NCBI GenBank assembly: GCA_017650045.1
Contig: JAGCFP010000072.1
Span: 1 to 48,968, forward strand
Source: Bacteroidaceae bacterium
Lineage (GTDB): Bacteria; Bacteroidota; Bacteroidia; Bacteroidales; Bacteroidaceae
Length of the DNA stretch: 48,968 bases
Reading direction: 5' to 3'
This document shows positions 31,702 through 39,393 of the stretch, piece by piece. The stretch's first letter is position 1, and the number at the start of each line of letters is the position of its first letter. The translations under genes were made by a program, and so were the position numbers. Under the pieces are notes generated by a model. That model was not told the DNA's origin. It did no database searches and saw only the letters and a list, made by a program, of their open reading frames with translations.

Positions 31702-33123
31702 TCAATCCAACGTGATATTCTCGCCTGCATAGAAGTTCAGCAGTTGCTCATTCATGATGGCAGTGTACTTAGCCTGCAGTTTCTGCTGTTGTGCAGAGAG
31801 CAGGTTGTTACGCTCTTGCAGCAGTTCGATGGTATTTTTCATACCCAGGTTAAACTGTTCCTGCGTCATCTCGTAGCTGGTCTGTGAGCTCTCTAAGTTG
31901 GCACTGGCAGCCACATACTGCTTCTGAGCCGTATTGGCGTTCTGCCACAGATTCTCAATGTTTCTGTACAGTGTCTTCTGTGCATCCTGCAGAGCCAGTT
32001 CCTGCTGATTCTTCTGAATCTTGGCCTTCTCAATGTTGCTCTTGGTCTGACGCTTGTCGAAGATAGGAATGCTCAGGTTCAGGCTCACGTTGTTGCTTTC
32101 ATTTCTCTTCACCTGCGTGCCTAAGCCTGTATTAATGCCACTCATGGCGTTGGTACCAGCGCTGGCGCTCATACTCAGTGAAGGCAGGTAACCTGCTTTC
32201 TGAATCTTGATGTTCAAGTCAGCTGCGTCAATGTTCTTCTGAGCTGACAAGATCTCAGGACGATTTGCTAAGGCTGTCATATACACATCATTCTTTTCAG
32301 GCAGCAGTATCAGCACATTCTCATCGCTCAACTCAGGCATGTAGATGTCCATCTCCTCATCGCCCTCGATCTCCAAGAGCTGCTTTAACTGCAACTTGTA
32401 GTCTATCAGCTGTGCCTCTACATTCACCAGCGTGTACTCGTCTTGGCTTACCTGTGTCTGCAGCTGTGCCAAGTCCACCTTAGAGATGCTACCAGCCTCA
32501 AACATCTGCTGACCACGCTCTAAGTTGGCACGGCTCAGTTCCAGATTGGCCTCATTTACCTTTACGGCTTCAGCAGAGTAGAGTATCTGGATATACATCT
32601 GAGTGATGCTCTGAATAATGCTGTTCTCGCTCTCCTCCACGTTCAGGTCGCTGATTTCTGCGTTCACCTCGTTCTGCTTCAGCGTGTTCAGACGACGTCC
32701 GTTGAACAATGTCCAGTTCAGGTTCACGCTGGCGTTACTGCTATAAGAAGTCTTATTAGAGGTGGTAGAGATACCTTCACCTGTGAAGCTCATAGAGCTC
32801 TGTGCCCAAGGGCTGTTTCTCAAACTTCCGCTCAGACTTCCAGTGATGCTTGGCAAGAAATCAGCCTTAGCTGTCTTCACGTCAATCTCGCTACTGGCAG
32901 CGCTCAGACGGTTGCGACGAATGGTGATATTCTGCTGCAGTGCATAGTCAATGCAACTCTGCAGGGTCCATTGCTGTGGTCGCACGGTCTGAGTAGTGCC
33001 TTCGCTTGCGGCTTGCTCCGTGCTCACTTCCTGAGCCATCAGTGTGGTTCCGCACAGCAGGCAAGCCATCATCCATGTCAATCTTTTTACCTTCATATTA
33101 CTCATGATTTTAATTGTTGTCAT
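31702..33123 (-). CDS. TolC-family outer-membrane efflux protein
   Basis: A 473-residue outer-membrane channel component. The signal peptide ends in TTLMAQ near residue 31. Two OEP domains follow (about 55-260 and 280-465), each with long coiled helices such as SNIEKAKIQKNQQELALQDAQKTLYRNIENLWQNA, which form the periplasmic tunnel of the trimer. It leads the operon, and adaptor, ATPase and permease genes follow on the same strand. Three in-frame ATGs (33123, 33105, 33096) are possible. The last gives the most compact signal peptide (MKVKRLTWMM). The promoter lies at 33144-33174. Confidence 0.92.
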   Translation of the reverse strand: MTTIKIMSNMKVKRLTWMMACLLCGTTLMAQEVSTEQAASEGTTQTVRPQQWTLQSCIDYALQQNITIRRNRLSAASSEIDVKTAKADFLPSITGSLSGSLRNSPWAQSSMSFTGEGISTTSNKTSYSSNASVNLNWTLFNGRRLNTLKQNEVNAEISDLNVEESENSIIQSITQMYIQILYSAEAVKVNEANLELSRANLERGQQMFEAGSISKVDLAQLQTQVSQDEYTLVNVEAQLIDYKLQLKQLLEIEGDEEMDIYMPELSDENVLILLPEKNDVYMTALANRPEILSAQKNIDAADLNIKIQKAGYLPSLSMSASAGTNAMSGINTGLGTQVKRNESNNVSLNLSIPIFDKRQTKSNIEKAKIQKNQQELALQDAQKTLYRNIENLWQNANTAQKQYVAASANLESSQTSYEMTQEQFNLGMKNTIELLQERNNLLSAQQQKLQAKYTAIMNEQLLNFYAGENITLD

Positions 33124-33143
33124 ACTATTTCATTTTTCTGATG

Positions 33144-33174
33144 CAAAGGTAGTGCTGCAGCGCTTTGCATAAAA
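33144..33174 (-). promoter_or_regulatory. Promoter of the TolC-MacAB-like operon with overlapping inverted repeat
   Basis: On the minus strand a T-rich -33 region (33171-33174) lies 19 bp from TACCTTTG (33144-33151), a perfect TAnnTTTG. An 8-bp perfect inverted repeat, ATGCAAAG (33141-33148) and CTTTGCAT (33163-33170), covers the -7 box and the spacer, with a GCTGCAGC palindrome inside, as expected of an operator. Confidence 0.6.
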
Positions 33175-33310
33175 ATAGAATCGACCAATCGCCCAATTTT
33201 ATCGACGAACGGGCATGTTTTTTGATTTTTGCAGCATTCAAATCATATTTTTACCCCTTGAAAAATGCGTTTTTGTCCCTAATAAGAGAGGGGATAGTGT
33301 TGGTATTTAG

Positions 33311-33347
33311 GGGTGTAAACTGTAAAGGGTGTAAATATGAGCGGTTG
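33311..33347 (+). repeat. 37-bp dispersed repeat, copy 1
   Basis: Begins GGGTGTAAACTGTAAAGGGT and ends ATGAGCGGTTG. Identical over 37 bp to the copies at 34408 and 39023, and differing by one base from the inverted copy at 39290. It lies in the 342-bp spacer (33124-33465) between the TolC operon promoter and the toxin-like gene. The rest of that spacer is AT-rich and shows no gene. Confidence 0.92.
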
Positions 33348-33465
33348 TGATAGTTGGTGTTTTATAAAAAATGAGTAGTTTTGCAGCGTCAAAATAAAAT
33401 GACGATAAAAAACCGCAACTTAAAAGTTGCATATTCCAAAATAAAACTATAGATTTGCAAAAACT

Positions 33466-34023
33466 ATGACATTCGAAAGAGTTATTGAAGGGAAAAATCA
33501 CCTGTGGGCTGTAAGAGATCTGGCAAAGCCCAAGAATGAATTGGCATTGCTATTTGATTCGTGGAACGACTTTGGTTACCTGATGGAGTTTTTCATAGAG
33601 AATATAGATGATCTTAGGAACTTCTTTCATATTGAGCGCATCAGTGAGGCCATTGAAGACACAGTGGATGATGCAGAGCAACTGGAAAGACTGATTCTTG
33701 AAATGCCCTATTCAGAGAATTTGGATGAGCTTTTCAAACCATTGGGGGCAGCAGACCTAAGCCTGAGGCAATTGACACGAGAAAAAGCCCGAAATTGGAA
33801 TAGAACAGGGCATGCCAGCTGGTTGAGAGTCTATGCCATCCGTTTGGAGAAAGATGTATTTGTGATTACAGGAGGAACTATCAAACTAACCAAGACCATG
33901 CAAGAGCGCCCTCATACTTCCGAACAGCTGCAACGGCTGAATCATTGCAGGCAATACCTCTTAGAGAATGGAGTTTTTGATTCAGATAGTTTTATGACTT
34001 TAACACAGGAGGATGAAATATGA
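33466..34023 (+). CDS. Putative toxin of a type II-like toxin-antitoxin pair
   Basis: A 185-residue cytoplasmic protein with no membrane segment. The N-terminal half is acidic and helical (NDFGYLMEFFIENIDDLRNFF). The C-terminal half has SWLRVYAIRLEKDVFVITGGTIKLTK followed by ERPHTSEQLQRLNHCR, which recalls the beta-sheet core and terminal helix of RelE/HigB-type mRNA interferases and is the part I would expect to be the active domain. It overlaps an XRE regulator gene by ATGA, the toxin-first order typical of higBA-like modules. The toxin role is inferred from context and partial resemblance. I cannot name catalytic residues. The two genes lie between direct copies of the 37-bp repeat. Confidence 0.62.
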   Translation: MTFERVIEGKNHLWAVRDLAKPKNELALLFDSWNDFGYLMEFFIENIDDLRNFFHIERISEAIEDTVDDAEQLERLILEMPYSENLDELFKPLGAADLSLRQLTREKARNWNRTGHASWLRVYAIRLEKDVFVITGGTIKLTKTMQERPHTSEQLQRLNHCRQYLLENGVFDSDSFMTLTQEDEI

Positions 34024-34331
34024 AATCTAAGGCAGTTCAGTTTTTAGAGTCCCATCAGTCTGGCGATACCTCTGCTTTTGAGGCTGATGCCCAGTGGAGG
34101 AGGGAAAATGCTTCATGGCTCAAGCGTTCACGCTCTGTAGCCATGGCTATCATAGATTATATGCAAGACAACGGCCTTTCTCGAAACGACGTAGCTGAGA
34201 AACTGCAGGTTACTCCTCAATACGTCAGCAAGATACTATCAGGTAAAGTAAATTTCTCATTTAAATCTGTCGCTGAGATAGAAGAGCGTTTGGGCGTAGA
34301 CTGTTTTCGTGCTGCTGCAGTTGGTGTCTGA
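34020..34331 (+). CDS. XRE-family HTH antitoxin/repressor
   Basis: A 103-residue protein with a helix-turn-helix at about residues 51-80 (GLSRNDVAEKLQVTPQYVSKILSGKVNFSFKSVAEIEERLG), the form seen in HigA-like antitoxins. The start overlaps the preceding stop by four bases, so the two proteins are made together. It probably neutralises the upstream protein and represses the pair. A hairpin terminator (34373-34406) follows, then a 37-bp repeat copy. Confidence 0.82.
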   Translation: MKSKAVQFLESHQSGDTSAFEADAQWRRENASWLKRSRSVAMAIIDYMQDNGLSRNDVAEKLQVTPQYVSKILSGKVNFSFKSVAEIEERLGVDCFRAAAVGV

Positions 34332-34372
34332 CCGTTGGCGCTAATCCGCACGAATTTTCAAGTAAAAAAGCA

Positions 34373-34406
34373 GGGGAGACCATGTGGCCTCCCCGCACTA
34401 TTTTTA
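34373..34406 (+). terminator. Terminator of the toxin-antitoxin-like pair
   Basis: Stem GGGGAG...CTCCCC (34373-34378 with 34389-34394) extended inward by three pairs after one mismatch, then a T-tract ending at 34405. A 37-bp repeat copy begins 3 bases later. Confidence 0.6.
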
Positions 34407-34407
34407 G

Positions 34408-34444
34408 GGGTGTAAACTGTAAAGGGTGTAAATATGAGCGGTTG
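34408..34444 (+). repeat. 37-bp dispersed repeat, copy 2
   Basis: Identical over 37 bp to copy 1 and in the same orientation, so copies 1 and 2 are direct repeats bracketing the toxin-antitoxin-like genes (33466-34331). Confidence 0.92.
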
Positions 34445-34485
34445 TGATTTGCCAAGGGGGGCGTTCCACGAGGGGTAGAGTAAAG

Positions 34486-35130
34486 CTATTTAAGTACATA
34501 CCCATTTCCTTCTTTGTAGATTGCAAGTTTCTTGTCGGCTTGAAGTAAGCTGTTGAGTTTACGAATGTAATTATATAAGGTGTGTATGTCTAAGTCTCTA
34601 TTTCCGTGCTTTAGCAACTTTTCCTTACTTACCACATTCCCCATGTCAAGGTAGAGACGTGTAAGGAGTTCGAACTCTAAAGGGGTGAGTTTTTTTAGTC
34701 GCATATCCCCCCTAAATAGTTCCCTGCTTTCAAGATTCAGCTTCAGGGTACCTATCGAAATGAAGGAGGCATGTGGCACAGCATAGCGTCTGACGAAGGC
34801 TGCCATTTCTTCCATATCGAAAGGCTTTTTCAGATAGTTCACAGCACCTTGGTTTAATGCGCGTTCTACCTCTGCGAGTTCCGTATGTGAAGAAATCACA
34901 ACGATGGGTACTACAGAAGAGGCTGCCCGTATTTGAGGAATGATATTGATCCCATCATCGTTACCTATCTCTATATCAAGTAAGATGACACTTGGTTGAT
35001 AGGCTTTCACTACATCAGTAACGGCTGTCAGTGCATTTTGATAATGCACATCCATCCCATGCTCCTTCAAGACAGTCGTCGCTACCTGACTGAATACCAC
35101 ATCATCATCTATCAATAAAACTTTTATCAT
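34486..35130 (-). CDS. OmpR-family response regulator
   Basis: A 214-residue regulator with receiver residues 1-115 (Asp8-Asp9-Asp10 acidic cluster, phospho-acceptor Asp52 in VILLDIEIG, SSHTEL and KKPF signature). A short winged-helix Trans_reg_C domain spans about 125-214 (LTPLEFELLTRLYLDMGNVVSKEKLL, DLDIHTLYNYIRKLNSLL). It follows the kinase gene after 7 bp. OmpR-type regulators bind direct repeats about 10-11 bp apart, and exactly such repeats lie at 36582-36608 in front of the divergent barrel gene, the likely target. Confidence 0.93.
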   Translation of the reverse strand: MIKVLLIDDDVVFSQVATTVLKEHGMDVHYQNALTAVTDVVKAYQPSVILLDIEIGNDDGINIIPQIRAASSVVPIVVISSHTELAEVERALNQGAVNYLKKPFDMEEMAAFVRRYAVPHASFISIGTLKLNLESRELFRGDMRLKKLTPLEFELLTRLYLDMGNVVSKEKLLKHGNRDLDIHTLYNYIRKLNSLLQADKKLAIYKEGNGYVLK

Positions 35131-35137
35131 ATCCTAT

Positions 35138-36502
35138 TCAGTTTATGGGGAATATACAGGTAAAAGTGCTACCTTTCCCTTCCTCACTCCTTACGTTTAT
35201 CACACCTCCATGAGCCTCCATCACATACTTAGAGAATGCTAAGCCCACACCATAGCCACGCTGATGTTTTCCTTCTCCACGAGGCACCTGGAAGAACTGA
35301 TTGAAAATCTTTTTCTGGTACTTTTGTGGGATTCCCCAACCATTGTCTTCTACCTCTACGACTGCCATCTGGCCCTCTTGTCTTATCCTGATGCCAACTT
35401 TTACCCCATCGTCTGAATACTTCAAAGCATTTTCTATCAGATTGCGAAAAACGTTTGTCAGATACATGCGGTCTCCATTAACCATCAGCTGAGGTGTTTC
35501 TGCTTCAATACTTAGTTGGTGTGGTTTAGCTGCGTATTGTGGTGCGATACCTTCAACTGCTTGTTGTGTTGATGCCACCAAGTCTGTGAGTTCCTTTTTC
35601 AGCATCACTTGCTGGCGATCCTGTCGTGCTGTAAGCAGCAGAGCCTCGATGTCACTTACCATATTTTTACTTTGCTTTAGTGTGACCTCTGTTAGGGACT
35701 TACTATCTTCATCGGGTAGTTTCTGTTTCAGGAGGCCCATAAGTAAAATAATGCTGTTCAGTGGAGCCTTCAGATCATGTACCGTACCATTCACGCTTGC
35801 CTCACGTTGTTTGAATAGCTTATCCTTACGCCTAATAGTGATGAACAGCCATACCACGCAGCCAGCCACTATCAGTACCATCAATATGGAGGTGCCCAAT
35901 ATTTCAGTCATCTCGCGCAGGAAAGTAGAGAAGGGCAGGTCAGTCTTCACCTGTATGAACTGTGTGGCTTTCAGTCCGATGGGAAAGAGCCTCGTCTCAT
36001 AGACCCTGTTCTTTGTCGTAGGCAGATTACCCCTGCTGTCCATCTCCAATGTATCACGATTGTAGAAGTATATGCGATATCTGGTGTTCAGCTCTGCTTC
36101 CTTCAGTAAAACTTGGAAGATGCTGTCCAATTTTATAAGATTTAGGAAATTGCCATCTGATATGAAATTATCTTGTTCTAATTGATTTATCAAGTCAGTC
36201 ATATTCATGCCAACATTGTTCTTTTTTAAAGAAACCATGTCTAAAGTATCTCCCTTTAAACTTTCCCTCTCTTCAGGAGTCATTTCACTGGCTTTCTTGT
36301 AAATGAACTTGGGCTTATTCGGATCTTTAGGAGGAGAATAAGAGCGAGTTGATAGTTCTTTCTGAATGCCATCAGAGGTAATGTCTTCTAATGTTTTCAC
36401 CATTCGCAGAGTGTAATTATGATAAGCGTTGCCTATCCACAAAGATTGTAGAATAAGTAACACAAATGTTGCAAATATTGATATGACAATTGCTTTCCTC
36501 AT
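35138..36502 (-). CDS. Two-component sensor histidine kinase
   Basis: A 454-residue kinase. Membrane helices lie at about residues 5-24 and 201-223, enclosing a periplasmic sensor of about 175 residues with no domain I recognise (it contains the PxDPNKPKFIYKKASEMTPEE segment). HisKA has phospho-acceptor His242 in VHDLKAPL. HATPase_c has the N box FRNLIENALKYSDD, G1 DNGWGIP, F box IFNQFF and G2 GYGVGLAFSKYVMEAHGG. It is cotranscribed with the OmpR-type regulator and divergent from the barrel gene at 36669. The ligand is unknown. Confidence 0.93.
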   Translation of the reverse strand: MRKAIVISIFATFVLLILQSLWIGNAYHNYTLRMVKTLEDITSDGIQKELSTRSYSPPKDPNKPKFIYKKASEMTPEERESLKGDTLDMVSLKKNNVGMNMTDLINQLEQDNFISDGNFLNLIKLDSIFQVLLKEAELNTRYRIYFYNRDTLEMDSRGNLPTTKNRVYETRLFPIGLKATQFIQVKTDLPFSTFLREMTEILGTSILMVLIVAGCVVWLFITIRRKDKLFKQREASVNGTVHDLKAPLNSIILLMGLLKQKLPDEDSKSLTEVTLKQSKNMVSDIEALLLTARQDRQQVMLKKELTDLVASTQQAVEGIAPQYAAKPHQLSIEAETPQLMVNGDRMYLTNVFRNLIENALKYSDDGVKVGIRIRQEGQMAVVEVEDNGWGIPQKYQKKIFNQFFQVPRGEGKHQRGYGVGLAFSKYVMEAHGGVINVRSEEGKGSTFTCIFPIN

Positions 36503-36581
36503 TATATATGATGGTATTTAAAGTACAAATATAAAGATATAATACAATCTTTTTTTAATAGTAATCGAAATAATGGTTTTA

Positions 36582-36608
36582 ATTACAAAAAGATTACTAC
36601 TTGATTAC
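36582..36608 (+). promoter_or_regulatory. Three ATTAC boxes at 11-bp spacing, probable response-regulator site
   Basis: ATTAC occurs at 36582, 36593 and 36604, exactly one helical turn apart, in the 166-bp divergent spacer between the kinase gene and the barrel gene. The inverse, GTAATC, occurs at 36561. The array ends about 22 bp before a degenerate -7 element (TAACTTG, 36631-36637) for the barrel gene, the position of an activator site. A TATATTTG element for the kinase gene lies at 36526-36533 on the minus strand. Confidence 0.6.
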
Positions 36609-36668
36609 AAATAGTTCAAAAAGTTTATTGTAACTTGCATAAAAAAGTAATAGGAAGGAGGTGTTAAT

Positions 36669-38990
36669 ATGAAAATTGAGATTCTAACAGATCAAAAATT
36701 GTCGCTACTTAATGGTGGTTACTGGATAATGAAAAGGTATATAATACTGATTATCAGTTTTGTAACTTTCCAAGTACAAGCTCAGACCACATTTACAGGC
36801 ACAGTGCTGGAAGAAGAGCGAAACCCGATAGGTGCCGCACAAGTGGTGATAGCACAGAATGACTCTGTTTTGAGAGTGGTACTGACAAATACTAGAGGAC
36901 GCTTCGTACTCTCCGAATTGCCAGAAGGGAACTACACCATCAATCTTTCGGCCTTTGGATATTCAGAAATCAACCAGCCTCTCTTTATCACTGACAAAGG
37001 AAAGGCTACTTTCGTGATGGCTAGGGAGATGAGTAGACAGATTGACGAAGTGGTAGTTACAGCCAATCGCAGTGACCATATTACCCGAACTGCTACAGGC
37101 ATGATCTATCAACTCTCTGAAAAGGCCAAGAATAGTGGTGATCCTTTCGTTGCCTTACAAGAGATTCCACAACTGATAGTGAATAGTGGTTTGCAATCTG
37201 TTAAGATGGAAGATCAGAGCACTCCCTTGATACTGATAAACGGTGAGAGCGTGAACACTGGTATTGCTCCCATTGATCCCAAGGACATAGAATCTGTGGA
37301 GGTGATAGATGTGGTAAGTGCGCGATACCTCCGCACAGGAGCTAAGAAAATTTTAAACATCAAACTGAAAAAAGATCGTGCCCCCTATCAATACCTACAA
37401 GTAATGGAGCGGTTTGATATACCTGTGCAGAACATGAATGCCCTTTATTTTGAGGTAGGAAATGCTAAGTATTCTTTATACGGACGATTGGCTGGTAATT
37501 ACATCTTTGACCAGACTTCAGAATATAGGCAGATACAAGAAAGCGAAAACTATCATAAAGATGCCCAACAAGAATCTAATAAAGATGACAAGATGGGATT
37601 AGGAGAACTGCAGTTCAAGTGGATGCCCACTGCGAAAGACTATTTTGTGACACATGTATATGCACGTCTCAACGATACCAGAACTGAGGCAGAGGGAAAC
37701 GGTAGTATAAAGACCAACGAACGTAGTCTTTTCCAAATGCAGGAGTTAGCGAAAAATCGCTCTGATATCTATACGGCCACCTTGTTTCACAAGCATACCT
37801 TTGCTTCACAAAACACTCTCGAAACCACTCTGGCATTCAATCACAATTATAATCGTAATTCCAACCATCGTACTGAAGATTACTCAAATTATCTATATAA
37901 CAAAGCGTTTTTGTATAAGAATCAGCGTACATCGGGCACATTGAATATAGACTATTCTTATACATGGAATGATGTAAACAGCCTCAATATCGGGAGTGCT
38001 ACTGATTTCAAGAACGACAACATTGATCAAGTAAGTGAGGGCTACCCTGTGTTTAAGCATCGTCAGTGGAACGAATACCTTTATGGTACTTTCAGCAGTA
38101 CTGTTAAAAAGCTAAACTATATGCTCTCATTGGGCTATGAAAGTATCTGGTTGAAAGCGGGGGAGACATCCCACCATTATTTCAAACCACGCATTGCCTT
38201 AAGTGCCAATTATTCTTTTAGTCCTAATCATTCAGCCCTTTTCTTTTATAATTTGACTAACGAGGCTCCTTCCGTGGGATTGCTAAATCCTTACAACACA
38301 TCAACTGACTCGTTGGTTATTAGTCGAGGGAATCCCTACCTGTTACCTGCACAAGACCATCAACTAGGCTTGTCCTACACGTTCAACAAGAAAGGCTATT
38401 ATTTCAGTCCTGCTATATCCTATCACCATACCAAGGACTTGATTGAACCATACGGTTATAGCGAGAAGGGAATCTATACAAGTACTTATCGTAATAGTGG
38501 CAACTATCAGCAGTTGCATCTTCGTCTCTCCCTTAACAAAAGGTTCAAGAACTTAAATATCAGCATGAACACAGAACGAAGTTTCTATTACTTCGAGCAC
38601 CAAGATGCAAAGAAAAGTTGGGATATTAATATTGACTGTAATTATACTCTTAGTAAATGGATGTTCCTTCTAAGTGGGAACTTTACCAATTATAGTTTCT
38701 CTGCCACCACCAAGACTAAGCATTTCAACCTTAGTTATTCATTATTGCAGGTACAATATAATTTCACAAGCAACTTTTACATTGCTGCTGCAGTTTACAA
38801 CTTTGCAGGCAGTCTCAGGAGTAGGACAACCATAGAAACTAATGGATACAGAAGTGTTACTTACCTGAGAGAAAAGGACTCATTTTATCCTTGGATTTTG
38901 CTGCGCTACACTATCCGTAAGAACCCCAACAAGCGCATGAAGGAAAACAAGACTGTAACAAGTAGAGAACAGGGTATACAATTGAGATGA
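36669..38990 (+). CDS. TonB-receptor-like outer-membrane beta-barrel protein with a GG-leader-like N-terminus
   Basis: A 773-residue protein. Residues 21-39 (from Met21) are an ordinary signal peptide (MKRYIILIISFVTFQVQAQ). Then come a carboxypeptidase-regulatory-like domain (about 40-125, TFTGTVLEEERNPIGAAQVVIAQ), a plug-like domain (about 125-240) and a large barrel rich in aromatic strand ends (about 240-755). This fits the OMP_b-brl_3 / TonB-dependent-receptor-like group, and no TonB box is obvious. Residues 1-20 precede the signal peptide and resemble a double-glycine leader (Leu, Leu, Leu at -12, -7, -4 and LNGG). The ATG at 36669 has a perfect Shine-Dalgarno, AAGGAGGTG, rare in this phylum. 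The alternative start is 36729. Its neighbour, a divergent two-component system, probably controls it. Confidence 0.8.
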   Translation: MKIEILTDQKLSLLNGGYWIMKRYIILIISFVTFQVQAQTTFTGTVLEEERNPIGAAQVVIAQNDSVLRVVLTNTRGRFVLSELPEGNYTINLSAFGYSEINQPLFITDKGKATFVMAREMSRQIDEVVVTANRSDHITRTATGMIYQLSEKAKNSGDPFVALQEIPQLIVNSGLQSVKMEDQSTPLILINGESVNTGIAPIDPKDIESVEVIDVVSARYLRTGAKKILNIKLKKDRAPYQYLQVMERFDIPVQNMNALYFEVGNAKYSLYGRLAGNYIFDQTSEYRQIQESENYHKDAQQESNKDDKMGLGELQFKWMPTAKDYFVTHVYARLNDTRTEAEGNGSIKTNERSLFQMQELAKNRSDIYTATLFHKHTFASQNTLETTLAFNHNYNRNSNHRTEDYSNYLYNKAFLYKNQRTSGTLNIDYSYTWNDVNSLNIGSATDFKNDNIDQVSEGYPVFKHRQWNEYLYGTFSSTVKKLNYMLSLGYESIWLKAGETSHHYFKPRIALSANYSFSPNHSALFFYNLTNEAPSVGLLNPYNTSTDSLVISRGNPYLLPAQDHQLGLSYTFNKKGYYFSPAISYHHTKDLIEPYGYSEKGIYTSTYRNSGNYQQLHLRLSLNKRFKNLNISMNTERSFYYFEHQDAKKSWDINIDCNYTLSKWMFLLSGNFTNYSFSATTKTKHFNLSYSLLQVQYNFTSNFYIAAAVYNFAGSLRSRTTIETNGYRSVTYLREKDSFYPWILLRYTIRKNPNKRMKENKTVTSREQGIQLR

Positions 38991-39022
38991 GTTTCACAAT
39001 TATCCCCTACCTATTTTTTTGG

Positions 39023-39059
39023 GGGTGTAAACTGTAAAGGGTGTAAATATGAGCGGTTG
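39023..39059 (+). repeat. 37-bp dispersed repeat, copy 3
   Basis: Identical over 37 bp to copies 1 and 2. It directly follows a T-tract just downstream of the barrel gene and forms the left arm of an inverted-repeat element. Confidence 0.92.
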
Positions 39060-39289
39060 TATTTGCGGCTGCGCACAGAAAATTTTGCGCCTGTGCGCTC
39101 GCGCAAATGTTCCTGCGCACAGTAGAAAAAATGGCCTCCCTCACGAGGGAATTTTTACGCCCTCACGAGGAAAGTCAAATTTCATGGTGTGGGACATTAA
39201 TGCTCACAGTTGTGAACATTAATGCCCACAACTGTCAGCATTAATTTTTGTAGTTAGGAAAATTTTTTTTCCTAGTTAGAGAAAAAAAT

Positions 39290-39326
39290 CAACCGCTCAT
39301 ATTTACAGCCTTTACAGTTTACACCC
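39290..39326 (-). repeat. 37-bp dispersed repeat, copy 4 (inverted)
   Basis: The reverse complement of copies 1-3 with one substitution (GGC for GGG in the second GGGTGTAAA-like half). It contains the same three TTTACA words. Confidence 0.92.
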
Positions 39327-39340
39327 CTGTAATATGCATA

Positions 39341-39375
39341 GGAAAAACTAACTGTCTTGTGCAGTTAGTTTTTCC
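39341..39375. terminator. Terminator downstream of the DASS transporter gene
   Basis: A 14-bp perfect stem (39341-39354 with 39362-39375, GGAAAAACTAACTG arm) and a 7-nt loop, with A/T-rich arms that can serve either strand. It lies just beyond the stop of the minus-strand transporter gene. Confidence 0.75.
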
Positions 39376-39393
39376 TTTATAGCAAGTTTTATT

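Larger units (their letters stand above)
39023..39326. mobile_element. 304-bp non-coding element bounded by inverted 37-bp repeats (MITE-like)
   Basis: Copies 3 and 4 of the 37-bp repeat face each other with one mismatch and enclose 230 bp without a gene. The inside is full of small inverted and direct repeats: GCGCACAG/CTGTGCGC (39071, 39091), TCCCTC/GAGGGA (39137-39150), repeated ACATTAATG words with a TCACAGTTGTGA palindrome (about 39193-39245), and TAGG-A/T-CCTA near 39254. It has the form of a miniature inverted-repeat element. No target-site duplication or transposase is seen, so mobility is unproven. It fills most of the 403-bp spacer 38991-39393. Confidence 0.45.

Noticed and set aside
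39060-39289. Transposase or coding gene inside the inverted-repeat element
   Set aside because: No open frame of useful length exists there; the sequence is a series of short inverted repeats.
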